Assembly: GCA_964616985.1 (NCBI GenBank)
Contig: CAZTVF010000136.1
Span: forward strand, 1 to 12,822
DNA: 12,822 nt
Origin: CAZTVF01 sp964616985
GTDB lineage: Bacteria; Planctomycetota; Phycisphaerae; SM23-33
Reading direction: 5' to 3'
Of this stretch, positions 1 to 6,764 are shown piece after piece. Every line of letters starts with the position of its first letter. Positions within the stretch are counted from its first letter, which is position 1. The translations under genes were made by a program, and so were the position numbers. The notes under the pieces were generated by a model. The model worked only from the letters and a program-made list of their open reading frames with translations. It ran no database searches and had not been told where the DNA came from.

Positions 1-280
1 CTTGAGCCAGTTCCTTGGCTCGTTGCCAATGGCGGTCCGATCGCCCGTTGTTCCGACGCTGGTAGCGACCGAGTCGGGCGACGGTGAGCTCGTCGATGAA
101 GAGATCCAGCCACTCGGGAGTCGTGAAGAGCCTCCGGCCGAGGGCCGAGAAGCGCAGGCGGATCACGTCGTCCTGGCCCGGCACCGAAAGGCCGTTGACG
201 CACCATCGCCATACGGTGGGGCCCGACACCTTGATCGGCAGCAGCCTGGCGGCCTGTTGGAGCGTGATGTAGTTCCTCAT
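1..280 (-). CDS. DUF1580-like small helix-turn-helix protein, C-terminus cut by window edge
   Basis: An open frame of 93 codons runs from an ATG at 280 to the left edge with no stop. It is preceded by a good ribosome binding site, GAGGTGA, four bases upstream. The protein begins MRNYITLQQAARLLP and contains TVWRWCVNGL (about residues 22-31), RLRFSALGRRLFTTPEWLDLF (about 41-61) and a basic tail. This is the layout of the planctomycete DUF1580 family: an excisionase/MerR-like fold with a recognition-helix W-R-W, followed by a 'G-R-R-L-x-T' wing. The family is usually about 70-110 residues long. In planctomycete genomes such proteins often sit beside tyrosine recombinases or other mobile-element genes, and the next gene downstream would lie just outside this window. 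DNA binding is inferred from the fold, and the target is unknown. Most of the family length is present, so the assignment is fairly secure although the end is missing. Confidence 0.72.
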   Translation of the reverse strand, partial: MRNYITLQQAARLLPIKVSGPTVWRWCVNGLSVPGQDDVIRLRFSALGRRLFTTPEWLDLFIDELTVARLGRYQRRNNGRSDRHWQRAKELAQ

Positions 281-557
281 GGTTCACCTCGTATCGCCAC
301 CGGTCAGATGGCGAGTGAGGATGAGCTACCTCGAGGGGCGGCTGGAAGGGAAGGGGATTTGCGGGGGCCTCGCAGGCACGACTTCTGAGGTCTGATCCCG
401 GAGGTCATCCGGATGGGCCCATGCGACCGGCTGCGCCGGCCACGGCGCCCCGCCTGGTCGGCGGAAGAAGTTATGTTTTCAACTCCGCCGAAGAAACAAC
501 AGCGATGATGCCACTGCTTGCGGGCGCCCAATCGGCGGTGACATCAATCGCGTCGCG

Positions 558-1667
558 TCACCCGACGGAGGCGTTGTACTCGTCGACAATCTCGCCGACC
601 GCCCGGATGCGGTTGAGATCCCCGGTGGAGGAGATCTCGTCGCTGATCCCCAGCACCAGCTTGGGGGCGAATAATTCGATGACCCGGCGGGCGCAGTCCA
701 GCAGCGTTTGGAGCGGGTAGTAGTCGTCGAAGTACACCGCCGGGATGCCGTCCAGCAGGAACATCTCATTGCCGAGGCCGGCCTTGGCCTGCTCCAGCGT
801 CACATCGCCCTGGGGGCGGGGCGTGATGGCCTCGATGCCGTCGAGGCCCGTCTGCCGCGCGTACGGCAGCAAGGGGCCGGTGTCGCCGTCCCAGTGGGCG
901 TGCACGAACTTTCTGGCCGCGTGCAGTTTCTCGCAACGGGCCTGGTACACCGGCAGCACGTATTTCAGGAACAGCGACGGCGACAGTATTCCGCCGTGGA
1001 CGTTATCGCCGAAGTTGACGATCTCGATGGGCGAGCGGTTGATGAGGTCGATCAGCCGGCCCACGCTACGTTCGTGGGCGTCGAAAAACGCCTCGACAGT
1101 CCCGGGATAATCGTGCAGGGCAAAAATGGCGTCTTCGACCCCCATCCGCACGATGAACAGCTCCTGCACGTTCACGCGGGGGATGAAGACACACGGCGAG
1201 CCCAGGTCGCCGAACTCGGCGAAGGCGCGGTCGTAGGCCGCCTGGTTCCACCGCCACTGGAGGTTCTCCGCGCGCCAGGTGGCCACGCGCATCTCGGCCT
1301 CATCGGCGATCTCCCACTTCACGTGGCTGGTGCCGGGGTTGTTGGGGCTTCGCCGCGTCACGTGCACTTGAGAGCCCACGGGCGTCTCGATCACCGTCTC
1401 GATGTCGGTCTCGTTGAGCCGGCGATGGACGCGGCGCACTGAGGGATGCTCTACCGCCTCAAAGCTGGGGTTGAAGTGGTACAAACGGGCCGAGCAGCCA
1501 AGCTCGCGGTAGACCTGAGGCTCCGTCATGCCCGTGAAAGGCTCAGGATAGGGTTGGCCGGCGAATTGGCGGTCGCCGAACCAGCAACTGATCCGGGGCT
1601 GCCAGAGGACCTGGCGGTTATCGGGGTCGAACAGGATTTGGCGATTCAGTTGCGGCCAGTTTCTCAT
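558..1667 (-). CDS. Uroporphyrinogen decarboxylase-like (methyltransferase superfamily) protein, HWDG variant
   Basis: This 369-residue protein of the URO-D/MtaA-like TIM-barrel superfamily begins MRNWPQLNRQ. Superfamily landmarks are IEIVNFGDNVHGGILSPSLF (about 214-233), followed by the barrel strand KFVHAHWDGDTGPLLPYA (about 253-270). There the usual H-x-C-G of corrinoid methyltransferases is replaced by H256-A-H258-W-D-G. After that comes GLDGIEAITP. There is no Cys at the normal metal-ligand site. True heme-pathway HemE starts with an Arg-rich substrate loop that I do not see, so this is unlikely to be the heme enzyme. Superfamily members transfer methyl groups to or from corrinoid or thiol carriers, or decarboxylate. 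The substrate here is unknown. The start has only a weak upstream GGGAAA. The gene follows a 354-base gap from the related gene at 2022-3014, to which it is not closely similar. The cytoplasm is its likely location because no signal peptide is present. Confidence 0.85.
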   Translation of the reverse strand: MRNWPQLNRQILFDPDNRQVLWQPRISCWFGDRQFAGQPYPEPFTGMTEPQVYRELGCSARLYHFNPSFEAVEHPSVRRVHRRLNETDIETVIETPVGSQVHVTRRSPNNPGTSHVKWEIADEAEMRVATWRAENLQWRWNQAAYDRAFAEFGDLGSPCVFIPRVNVQELFIVRMGVEDAIFALHDYPGTVEAFFDAHERSVGRLIDLINRSPIEIVNFGDNVHGGILSPSLFLKYVLPVYQARCEKLHAARKFVHAHWDGDTGPLLPYARQTGLDGIEAITPRPQGDVTLEQAKAGLGNEMFLLDGIPAVYFDDYYPLQTLLDCARRVIELFAPKLVLGISDEISSTGDLNRIRAVGEIVDEYNASVG

Positions 1668-2021
1668 CCGACATTTCCCATAGGACTACCTGCTGACGAC
1701 CGCCATCGGCGATGTCCACGATCTTATCGGGCTTGGGCGTTGGGGCAAGCCAATTCCAGATGCTCCAGACCGCTGCGCAAGCCCACGGATCGCATCGAAG
1801 TCGGTGTTCGGGGACTCGGAAGAGCATGTTTTCTCCGGCGGAGACAGACCGCCTCTGTTGCCCCCTTGTGTGTCCCACGATTCCGGCGGCGTTCGTCGTC
1901 ATCTTGGGATCGCTTCGGGGGGGCTTTAGCCCCGGAACTGGAACCTCCCGAAAGAAAGCTACCGAGGCATAGCCCGCATTCCCCCACCCCGAAGGTCGGC
2001 CCGGAACTTCTTCGCGCAAGC
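1668..2021. other. Intergenic stretch between the two URO-D-like genes, with a palindrome and a doubtful open frame
   Basis: I see no convincing gene here. On the minus strand a frame can be read from an ATG at 1902 to a stop at 1618, overlapping the next gene by 50 bases. Its translation includes WACAAVWSIWNWLAP and KPDKIVDIADGG. Its third-position GC content is lower than that of the surrounding genes, there is no good ribosome binding site, and I recognise no family. It could be a decayed gene. The perfect palindrome at 1920-1933 is listed separately. The stretch presumably also holds the promoter of the gene at 558-1667, but I cannot pick out convincing -35 and -10 boxes. Confidence 0.4.
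1920..1933. repeat. GGGGC-TTTA-GCCCC palindrome
   Basis: This is a perfect five-base-pair inverted repeat with a four-base TTTA/TAAA loop inside a run of seven G. Short GC palindromes of the form GGGGCTAAAGCCCC are found as multi-copy REP-like intergenic elements in many bacterial genomes. Only one copy occurs in this window, so repeat status cannot be shown here. It could also be a weak transcription pause or terminator after the gene ending at 2022, although no T-run follows on the minus strand. Confidence 0.35.
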
Positions 2022-3014
2022 CTACGCCTTCGCCGCCTCCTCGAACATGGCCAGCAAGTTCTCGATCTTGACGTCGGGCAGGACGGCCTCGTGGCTGGGG
2101 GAGACGACGTACGAGGGCGCGAGGTGTTTCTTATTGTACTGGACGGCCTGGCGGACCTGCTGGGGCGTGCCGGTGCGGAGAAGCTGGTGCACATCGATGC
2201 CGCCGACGAAGAGGATCTTGCCGCCGAATTCGCGCCCCAGTTCGGCGGGGTCCATTCCCTTGGCCGACACCTGGACGGGGTGCAGGGCCTCGACCCCGGC
2301 GTCGATGAAGTCGCCGATCATCGTCCGCACGGACCCGCACGAGTGCATCCAGACGTGCAGGCCGCGGCGGTGGGCCTGCTCGCTGAGGCGGCGGATGCTG
2401 GGCAGGATGAAGCGGCGGAAGCAATCGGGGCTGACGAAGGGGCCCAACTGCGTGCCCAGGTCGTTGCCGAAGAAGTAGAAGTCAATGAGGTCGCCGGCGA
2501 CCTCGAAGACGCGATCGTTGGCGGCCATGTAGAAGTCGACGATCCGCTCGGTGAACGCCTCGACGACCTCGGGGTGCGTGTGCATCTTGATGAAGTACTC
2601 CTCCTGCCCCATGGTCCAGCCGACCTGGTGGAAGAAGGGGGCCCAGCTGCCGCCCATGACGGCGAAACCGGCGTCGCGTGCGGCTTGGCAGGCAGCGCGG
2701 GTGTCGGCGACGTCGATGTACTGGGGGTCAGGCCAGGGCAGGGCGTCGACGTCAGCGACGGTCTCGCACTCGCCCGGCGGTCGGGGACAGCCGGTCATGT
2801 CGAAGGGCTGCCGGGCCTGGGGGTGCTTCCAGCCATGATGCCCGGCCCAGCGGAAGTCGTCGCCCGCGCGTCGCATGACGGCCTCGTAGTCGGCCACCCC
2901 GTAGTGGGCACAGAGGGCTTGGACGATCTCGGGCTTGGGCACGCCCAGCCAAAGGGGCGTGCGATCGGGGGCCTGGTGCGACAGGGCGGTGAGAACCCGC
3001 TGGCGCGAAGTCAT
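2022..3014 (-). CDS. Uroporphyrinogen decarboxylase-like (methyltransferase superfamily) protein, HxCG type
   Basis: This is a 330-residue URO-D-superfamily protein. I start it at the ATG at 3014 (MTSRQRVLTALSHQAPDRTP) because the typical family opening 'RERVLxALxHxxPDRxP' begins there and AGGAG lies a proper distance upstream. The frame stays open 18 codons further upstream, to 3068. Landmarks are IDFYFFGNDLGTQLGPFVSP (about 177-196), FRRFILPSIRRL and HRRGLHVWMHSCGSV (about 215-229), which holds the H224-x-C226-G metal-binding motif of corrinoid-dependent methyltransferases such as MtaA and MtbA. It ends with VSPSHEAVLPDVKIENLLAMF, typical of the family. The third Cys ligand known in MtaA/MtbA is not evident near the C-terminus. 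The likely role is cytoplasmic methyl transfer or a related reaction on an unknown substrate. It lies 357 bases after the exported beta-helix gene and 354 bases before a second, divergent URO-D-like gene. Confidence 0.88.
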   Translation of the reverse strand: MTSRQRVLTALSHQAPDRTPLWLGVPKPEIVQALCAHYGVADYEAVMRRAGDDFRWAGHHGWKHPQARQPFDMTGCPRPPGECETVADVDALPWPDPQYIDVADTRAACQAARDAGFAVMGGSWAPFFHQVGWTMGQEEYFIKMHTHPEVVEAFTERIVDFYMAANDRVFEVAGDLIDFYFFGNDLGTQLGPFVSPDCFRRFILPSIRRLSEQAHRRGLHVWMHSCGSVRTMIGDFIDAGVEALHPVQVSAKGMDPAELGREFGGKILFVGGIDVHQLLRTGTPQQVRQAVQYNKKHLAPSYVVSPSHEAVLPDVKIENLLAMFEEAAKA

Positions 3015-3181
3015 GGCGTCATCTCCTGTAATTCGGGATTTCCCAGGTGTTCTGTCGCTAACGACCATCGTCAGCAGTTCCTATGATCCTACCTCGTGAC
3101 CGTCTGCAGTAACCGAATCACCTGATGAGATTCGCTATTCCGCCGGTGTTCCTGCTGGTATTACATGATTCATCCGGGGCA

Positions 3182-3300
3182 TCACGCAGCCCCCCGGTAA
3201 TAGCTCTTGAGCAGCCCGCCCAGGCGTTCGCGGCAGCGCACCTCGCCCTCGGTCGGCGGGGGAGTATCCGGCTCGATGAAGGGCATGTTCTTGCCTTCGT
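3182..3300 (-). pseudogene. Probable 3' end of a lost gene, possibly transposase-like
   Basis: A minus-strand frame ending in TGA at 3182-3184 reads ...EGKNMPFIEPDTPPP followed by TEGEVRCRERLGGLLKSYYRGAA. From about 3300 to the stop almost every codon ends in G or C, as in the intact genes around it; before that point the bias disappears. It could be translated from an ATG at 3286 as a 34-residue peptide, but no ribosome binding site is visible. The basic tail R-E-R-L-G-G-L-L-K-x-Y-Y-R resembles what I recall from C-termini of planctomycete integrase/transposase-type proteins, a recollection I could not test. It is best read as the tail of a gene whose front has been deleted. A genuine small protein remains possible. 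Confidence 0.35.
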
Positions 3301-3311
3301 CTGTCGCAAAC

Positions 3312-3370
3312 GGAGAATCTGCGGGCCACGCAAAGCAAATTCTCCCCTCGGGGACAGGAGGCTTTCGCCT
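3312..3370. other. Cluster of hairpins just past the end of the beta-helix gene
   Basis: Three inverted repeats stand in a row. GGAGAATCTGC (3312-3322) pairs with GCAAATTCTCC (3335-3345), 10 of 11 positions matching around a 12-base loop. TCCCCTCGGGGA (3343-3354) forms a short stem. AGGCTTTCGCCT (3359-3370) reads AGGC-GAAA-GCCT on the minus strand, a GNRA tetraloop hairpin immediately after the stop codon at 3372. No U-tract follows, so it is not a classic intrinsic terminator. It may protect the 3' end of the mRNA, pause transcription, or be the border of a lost mobile element. Confidence 0.45.
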
Positions 3371-3371
3371 G

Positions 3372-6300
3372 TTACGGGCCGCCTCTAGCCCATTCGAGCC
3401 AGCCAGCGAGGGACTTTTCCTCGCGAACCCAGTCGTTGTTACCTTCCTTGGGCGGGAACGGATAGAGCCACTTGATGCTGCCGTCGGCGTAGAGGACGTT
3501 CACGCCGCCGCGGTGGCCGGCACATGCGTTGAGGACCATCCACTGGTTCACCGCGACAAAGTCCATCATCAGCCAGGTTTGCTGGGGGTTCTTGATCTCC
3601 GAGAGCTTCTGGCCGGAGATTCTCTCGTTCCAGATGTAGTTGAGGCCCAGCGTCCGCAGATCGGCCGAGCAGGTCGGGCAAACCAGCATCGGCAGCGATT
3701 CCTTGCCGAGCATAACGGCCAGGCTGTCGGAATCGGCCAGCGGCGAGGCAGGAAAGAACGTCGCCTTCGGCAGATGGCCGTTGTCGTGGTCGTACTTCCG
3801 GAGCAGTTCGAAGACGGCCTTCAGATTGCCTTCGCACTGGCACTGGCGTTTCTCGCTGCCGACGCCTTCATAGACGCACAGGCCGGCCCCGGCGCCAAGG
3901 ACGGTTTGGCCGGAGACAAAGGCCTTGAGCTGCGCCACCGTATGATACAGGGGTGGGAGCATGTCCGCCTCGGCAAGCGTAAAGGCCGGCCGCGAGCGCG
4001 GGGGAGCGTCCTTCATTTCGGCGATGTCCGGCAGCGAGGTGGCAACGCGCGATGGGCCCTGTGCGTCGGCGGTCCATGTGCGGTTGCCGCGGCCTATCGT
4101 CCGGCCGCCCTGGTCGAGCAAGGGTCTGCCCACGTCGGCGAAGTCGTTGCCCAGCAGGAATGTCTTTCGTGCCCCGGGGGCGATGGAGACGCCGGCCTCG
4201 CCGGAGGCGATGTAGTTGTCGGCGACGATGGTGTGCGAACCCACGACGTGTATGGCGGCGGAGCCGGCGGGCTTGGCCTCCATGCACGTCCGACTGGACT
4301 GGCTCTGGCGAACCTTGTTGCGGACAATAAACGTGGCGAAGTTCGTGGGTCCAAGGTGCGGGCTGTCCGGCCGGTTCCCGCCGACCAGCGAAATGCCGGC
4401 GCCGTCTTGCCAGCCGTTGACGATCATGTTGTACCAGGACGGGCAAAAACGATTCACGTTCCGTGCGACGCCGTTGGCGTCGATGGAGGCGCCGTCGCTT
4501 CCCCAGGCGGTCACCCCGGCACTGGACTGGTCGCGATGCATCTCCACCACGTTGGCGATGCAGTCTAACCATAGCGACAGCACGCCCGGCGTGTCGTTAA
4601 GATTGCAGAACAAGGCGTTCTCCACGTACATAGGCCCCACGACGTAGCCGCTGGTGGCATCCGGGGCTACTCTCCAAGGGCGATCGACCGTCAACGTGTC
4701 GCCCGTGTTGGCGATGACCGTGCGATACTGGCCCATGCCGCGGCCGGAGATGATCAATACCGCCGCGTCGCGCAGTAGGCCGGGCTTCCAACTCTGCCGC
4801 CTGTCGGTCATCGCGGCCTCGGCGCCGGCGGAGGCATAGCCGGCGGTCTTGACGGCGTCATCCATCGACCCGTGCAGCAGGAAGGTCTCGCCGGCGTTGT
4901 TCCACGTGCCGCGGGTCATGTGGTGGATCTCGTTGAAGCGGATGTAGCAATGCCGCCGCGGATTGAAGACCAGCCGGCCGGGCGAATCGACAAACCGGTT
5001 GTCGTCCACCAGGCAATCGTAGCCCTGGCAACCGAGGCTGACGATGTCGGTGCCGGGCCCGTGGAAGGTGTTGCCGATGATGTCCATCCGCCGGGCGTAG
5101 CCGGCCATCCGCCCCAGTGATAGGTTGCCGGCGGCGCCGTGGATGTCGTTGTCCAGGATCGACACATTCCGCGAGCACGGCCCCACATAGATCGCGGCCG
5201 TGTAAAGCCACCGCCCGCTGGCGGAGTCGGCCTCGCGGGCGTCCAGAAGGCAGTCGCGGATCATGACGTCGCGAACCTCGCCGCCATCGGGGAAGCGAAT
5301 CTCCCGCGGCACGGCTTCGACGATGGCGTCACCGCCGGCGCCCTTGGAGGTCGCGCCGCGAACGGTCAATGCCTCCAGGCCGGTGTTGTCACCAAGCCGC
5401 AGAATCGCGGTCGGCGCCGAACGGATCATCGTGAACCAAGCGGTCAGGAGCGTCCGCTCGATGGTTTCATCGTAGCCAAAGCCCAGGAGGATGGTGTTTT
5501 CACGCCCGCTGCCACGAAGGGTGACCCCTTGCGGCACGATGATCGTCTCGTCGGTTCGGTAGGTGCCCGGCGGCAGGTGTACCACGGATGGGACCGCCTT
5601 GGCCGCCTCGGCCAGCGCCTTGCGAATCGCCAGTAGGTCGTTGGCCAGGCCGTCGCCCTTAGCGCCATAATCGCGGACGTCCAACACCTTGGGCGATACG
5701 CCACCGCGTGCGGCTACCTCCAGGTCGCCGGCCTTCGCCCAACCCAGATCGCCGCCGAGGCCATTGTGGACGTACACCTCGTATTTGCCCGGTGGGGCAT
5801 CGGCGGGCACCTCAAACAGCACCAGCCGGCTATCTGGACTGCGCCCCAGTCGCGGCTCCTGGGTTCCCATACCCGAGGTCACCATTCGCCGGCAAGCCAG
5901 GACGTTGCCGTCTTGCGCCTTGAGCACGACCCGCGTCGTTCGCCAAAGGTCCTGAAGGCCGAAGCCGAACATCCGCAGCACGGCGCCCTGCGGAGCCTTG
6001 TCGCGGCTGATCCAGAAGGGGTGGGCCGTGCCAAAGAGGCAAGGTTGAGACCATCCCTGGGCTGTCTTCACCCACACAACGACCCCCTGGAGGTTGGCGA
6101 CGATAACTTGCGATTCCACGTCGAGCACCGCCGCCCGGCAAGCGCCCTTGGGCGGCTCTGTCGGCAGCGTCATCGGCTGGCCCAACCGGTTGAGGGCGGC
6201 CTGCGTAGTCGGTGAATCCGCGGACCCTTGCCAGCACCATACCTCTGTCGTATTGGGGTCGAAGTTCTCGCCGGTGATGACATGCGGGACGCGGACGGGC

Positions 6301-6425
6301 GGATCGAAATCGGGGAAGACGTTGGAGATTACCGGCCGCGAAGAAGTTTCCCCGGAGGCAGCGAGAGACGCGATAGCAATCGTCAGTGCCGCCACGACCA
6401 CGCGTCCCATAGCATGCACGCTCAT
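3372..6425 (-). CDS. Exported IPT-like and pectate-lyase-3 beta-helix protein with C-terminal H-X9-DG module
   Basis: This is a 1017-residue protein. The ATG at 6425 has AAGGAG six bases upstream, which supports this start. Residues 1-25 form a signal peptide (hydrophobic VVVAALTIAIASLAASG). Residues about 30-240 hold one or two IPT/TIG-like beta-sandwich modules (PVISNVFPDF; PPGKYEVYVHNG). From about 246 (KVLDVRDYGAKGDGLANDLL), with VVHLPPGTYRTDETIIVPQG and VTLRGSG, it is a classic Pectate_lyase_3/GH28-type right-handed beta-helix continuing to about 780 with repeated N-x-I/F rungs (SILDNDIHG, DIIGNTFHG, ADNYIASGE). Residues about 862-990 resemble the globular part of planctomycete type-II pseudopilins (NLKAVFELLRKYDHDNGHLP, paired Cys in CPTC, then H971-RGGVNVLYA-D981-G982, an exact H-X9-DG), but without the usual N-terminal prepilin helix. 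It acts outside the cytoplasm as a polysaccharide lyase, hydrolase or binding protein. No catalytic residues could be assigned. Confidence 0.88.
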   Translation of the reverse strand: MSVHAMGRVVVAALTIAIASLAASGETSSRPVISNVFPDFDPPVRVPHVITGENFDPNTTEVWCWQGSADSPTTQAALNRLGQPMTLPTEPPKGACRAAVLDVESQVIVANLQGVVVWVKTAQGWSQPCLFGTAHPFWISRDKAPQGAVLRMFGFGLQDLWRTTRVVLKAQDGNVLACRRMVTSGMGTQEPRLGRSPDSRLVLFEVPADAPPGKYEVYVHNGLGGDLGWAKAGDLEVAARGGVSPKVLDVRDYGAKGDGLANDLLAIRKALAEAAKAVPSVVHLPPGTYRTDETIIVPQGVTLRGSGRENTILLGFGYDETIERTLLTAWFTMIRSAPTAILRLGDNTGLEALTVRGATSKGAGGDAIVEAVPREIRFPDGGEVRDVMIRDCLLDAREADSASGRWLYTAAIYVGPCSRNVSILDNDIHGAAGNLSLGRMAGYARRMDIIGNTFHGPGTDIVSLGCQGYDCLVDDNRFVDSPGRLVFNPRRHCYIRFNEIHHMTRGTWNNAGETFLLHGSMDDAVKTAGYASAGAEAAMTDRRQSWKPGLLRDAAVLIISGRGMGQYRTVIANTGDTLTVDRPWRVAPDATSGYVVGPMYVENALFCNLNDTPGVLSLWLDCIANVVEMHRDQSSAGVTAWGSDGASIDANGVARNVNRFCPSWYNMIVNGWQDGAGISLVGGNRPDSPHLGPTNFATFIVRNKVRQSQSSRTCMEAKPAGSAAIHVVGSHTIVADNYIASGEAGVSIAPGARKTFLLGNDFADVGRPLLDQGGRTIGRGNRTWTADAQGPSRVATSLPDIAEMKDAPPRSRPAFTLAEADMLPPLYHTVAQLKAFVSGQTVLGAGAGLCVYEGVGSEKRQCQCEGNLKAVFELLRKYDHDNGHLPKATFFPASPLADSDSLAVMLGKESLPMLVCPTCSADLRTLGLNYIWNERISGQKLSEIKNPQQTWLMMDFVAVNQWMVLNACAGHRGGVNVLYADGSIKWLYPFPPKEGNNDWVREEKSLAGWLEWARGGP

Positions 6426-6764
6426 CGGTCACTCCTTTTCAACAGTCGGCCTATCACGCGCCTTCCGACCCGCGTCACCCTCGTCGACGCTTCAACTACC
6501 ACGCTCTTGTTGGTCGGCTGCCGAAAGATCCAGAGCCTTTACCCGCGGCCCAAAGAGCTCGCGAAACTTCCTGACCATCTCAGAGGGATAGTAACGGCGA
6601 GGCTTCGGCGGGGCAAGGGCCCTGCAAACCGCTGTCATACCAAACCGCATTGGATTTTGCCCCACTTGTTCGCTGTGGCCTGTTCCCGCTTTCCAGGAAT
6701 CACCTTGGCAGCAGCACGGATACAACCCCGATGTCACTTGGGCCGCGAACCCCTATGGAACACG
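6426..6764. other. Intergenic leader of the beta-helix gene
   Basis: No convincing gene lies between the GH2 stop and the beta-helix start. A minus-strand frame (stop at 6492) reads RRYYPSEMVRKFRELFGPRVKAL, but its codon use is mixed and it has no ribosome binding site or recognised family. The stretch contains a candidate sigma-70 promoter (6588-6616, listed separately), a leader of about 155 bases, and the AAGGAG ribosome binding site just before the start at 6425. Confidence 0.4.
6588..6616 (-). promoter_or_regulatory. Candidate sigma-70 promoter for the beta-helix gene
   Basis: On the minus strand TTGCCC (6611-6616) and TACTAT (6588-6593) are separated by exactly 17 bases. Each box matches four of six consensus positions. 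The spacing is ideal and the place, about 160 bases ahead of the start at 6425 in a long intergenic gap, makes sense. Sequence alone is weak evidence in GC-rich DNA. Confidence 0.28.

Larger units (their letters stand above)
3015..3371. other. Intergenic stretch downstream of the beta-helix gene: hairpins plus a probable gene remnant
   Basis: This gap holds a hairpin cluster (3312-3370) close to the upstream stop codon, a short frame with strongly coding-like codon use (3182-3300), and then the leader of the gene at 2022-3014 with its AGGAG ribosome binding site. No strong sigma-70 promoter stands out; a TAGGAT hexamer upstream of the leader has no good -35 partner. I see no complete gene. 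Confidence 0.5.

Noticed and set aside
304..531. Small minus-strand frame in the gap between the left URO-D-like gene and DUF1580
   Set aside because: It is Arg/Ser/Pro-rich with no ribosome binding site or family. The gap of 277 bases seems to be non-coding; a small CCGGC/GCCGG inverted repeat at 427-439 is too short to call.
558..1667. HemE, the heme-pathway uroporphyrinogen decarboxylase
   Set aside because: The N-terminal Arg-containing substrate loop of HemE is absent and the active-site strand has HWDG, so it belongs to the broader methyltransferase superfamily.
1446..3086. Long plus-strand open frame of 546 codons
   Set aside because: It lies antisense to two clear URO-D-like genes, its translation is rich in low-complexity Gly/Ala/Val/Asp, and no domain is visible. 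Open antisense frames are common in GC-rich DNA.
3207..4568. Long plus-strand open frame of 453 codons
   Set aside because: It is antisense to the beta-helix gene, with no recognisable domain and no ribosome binding site.
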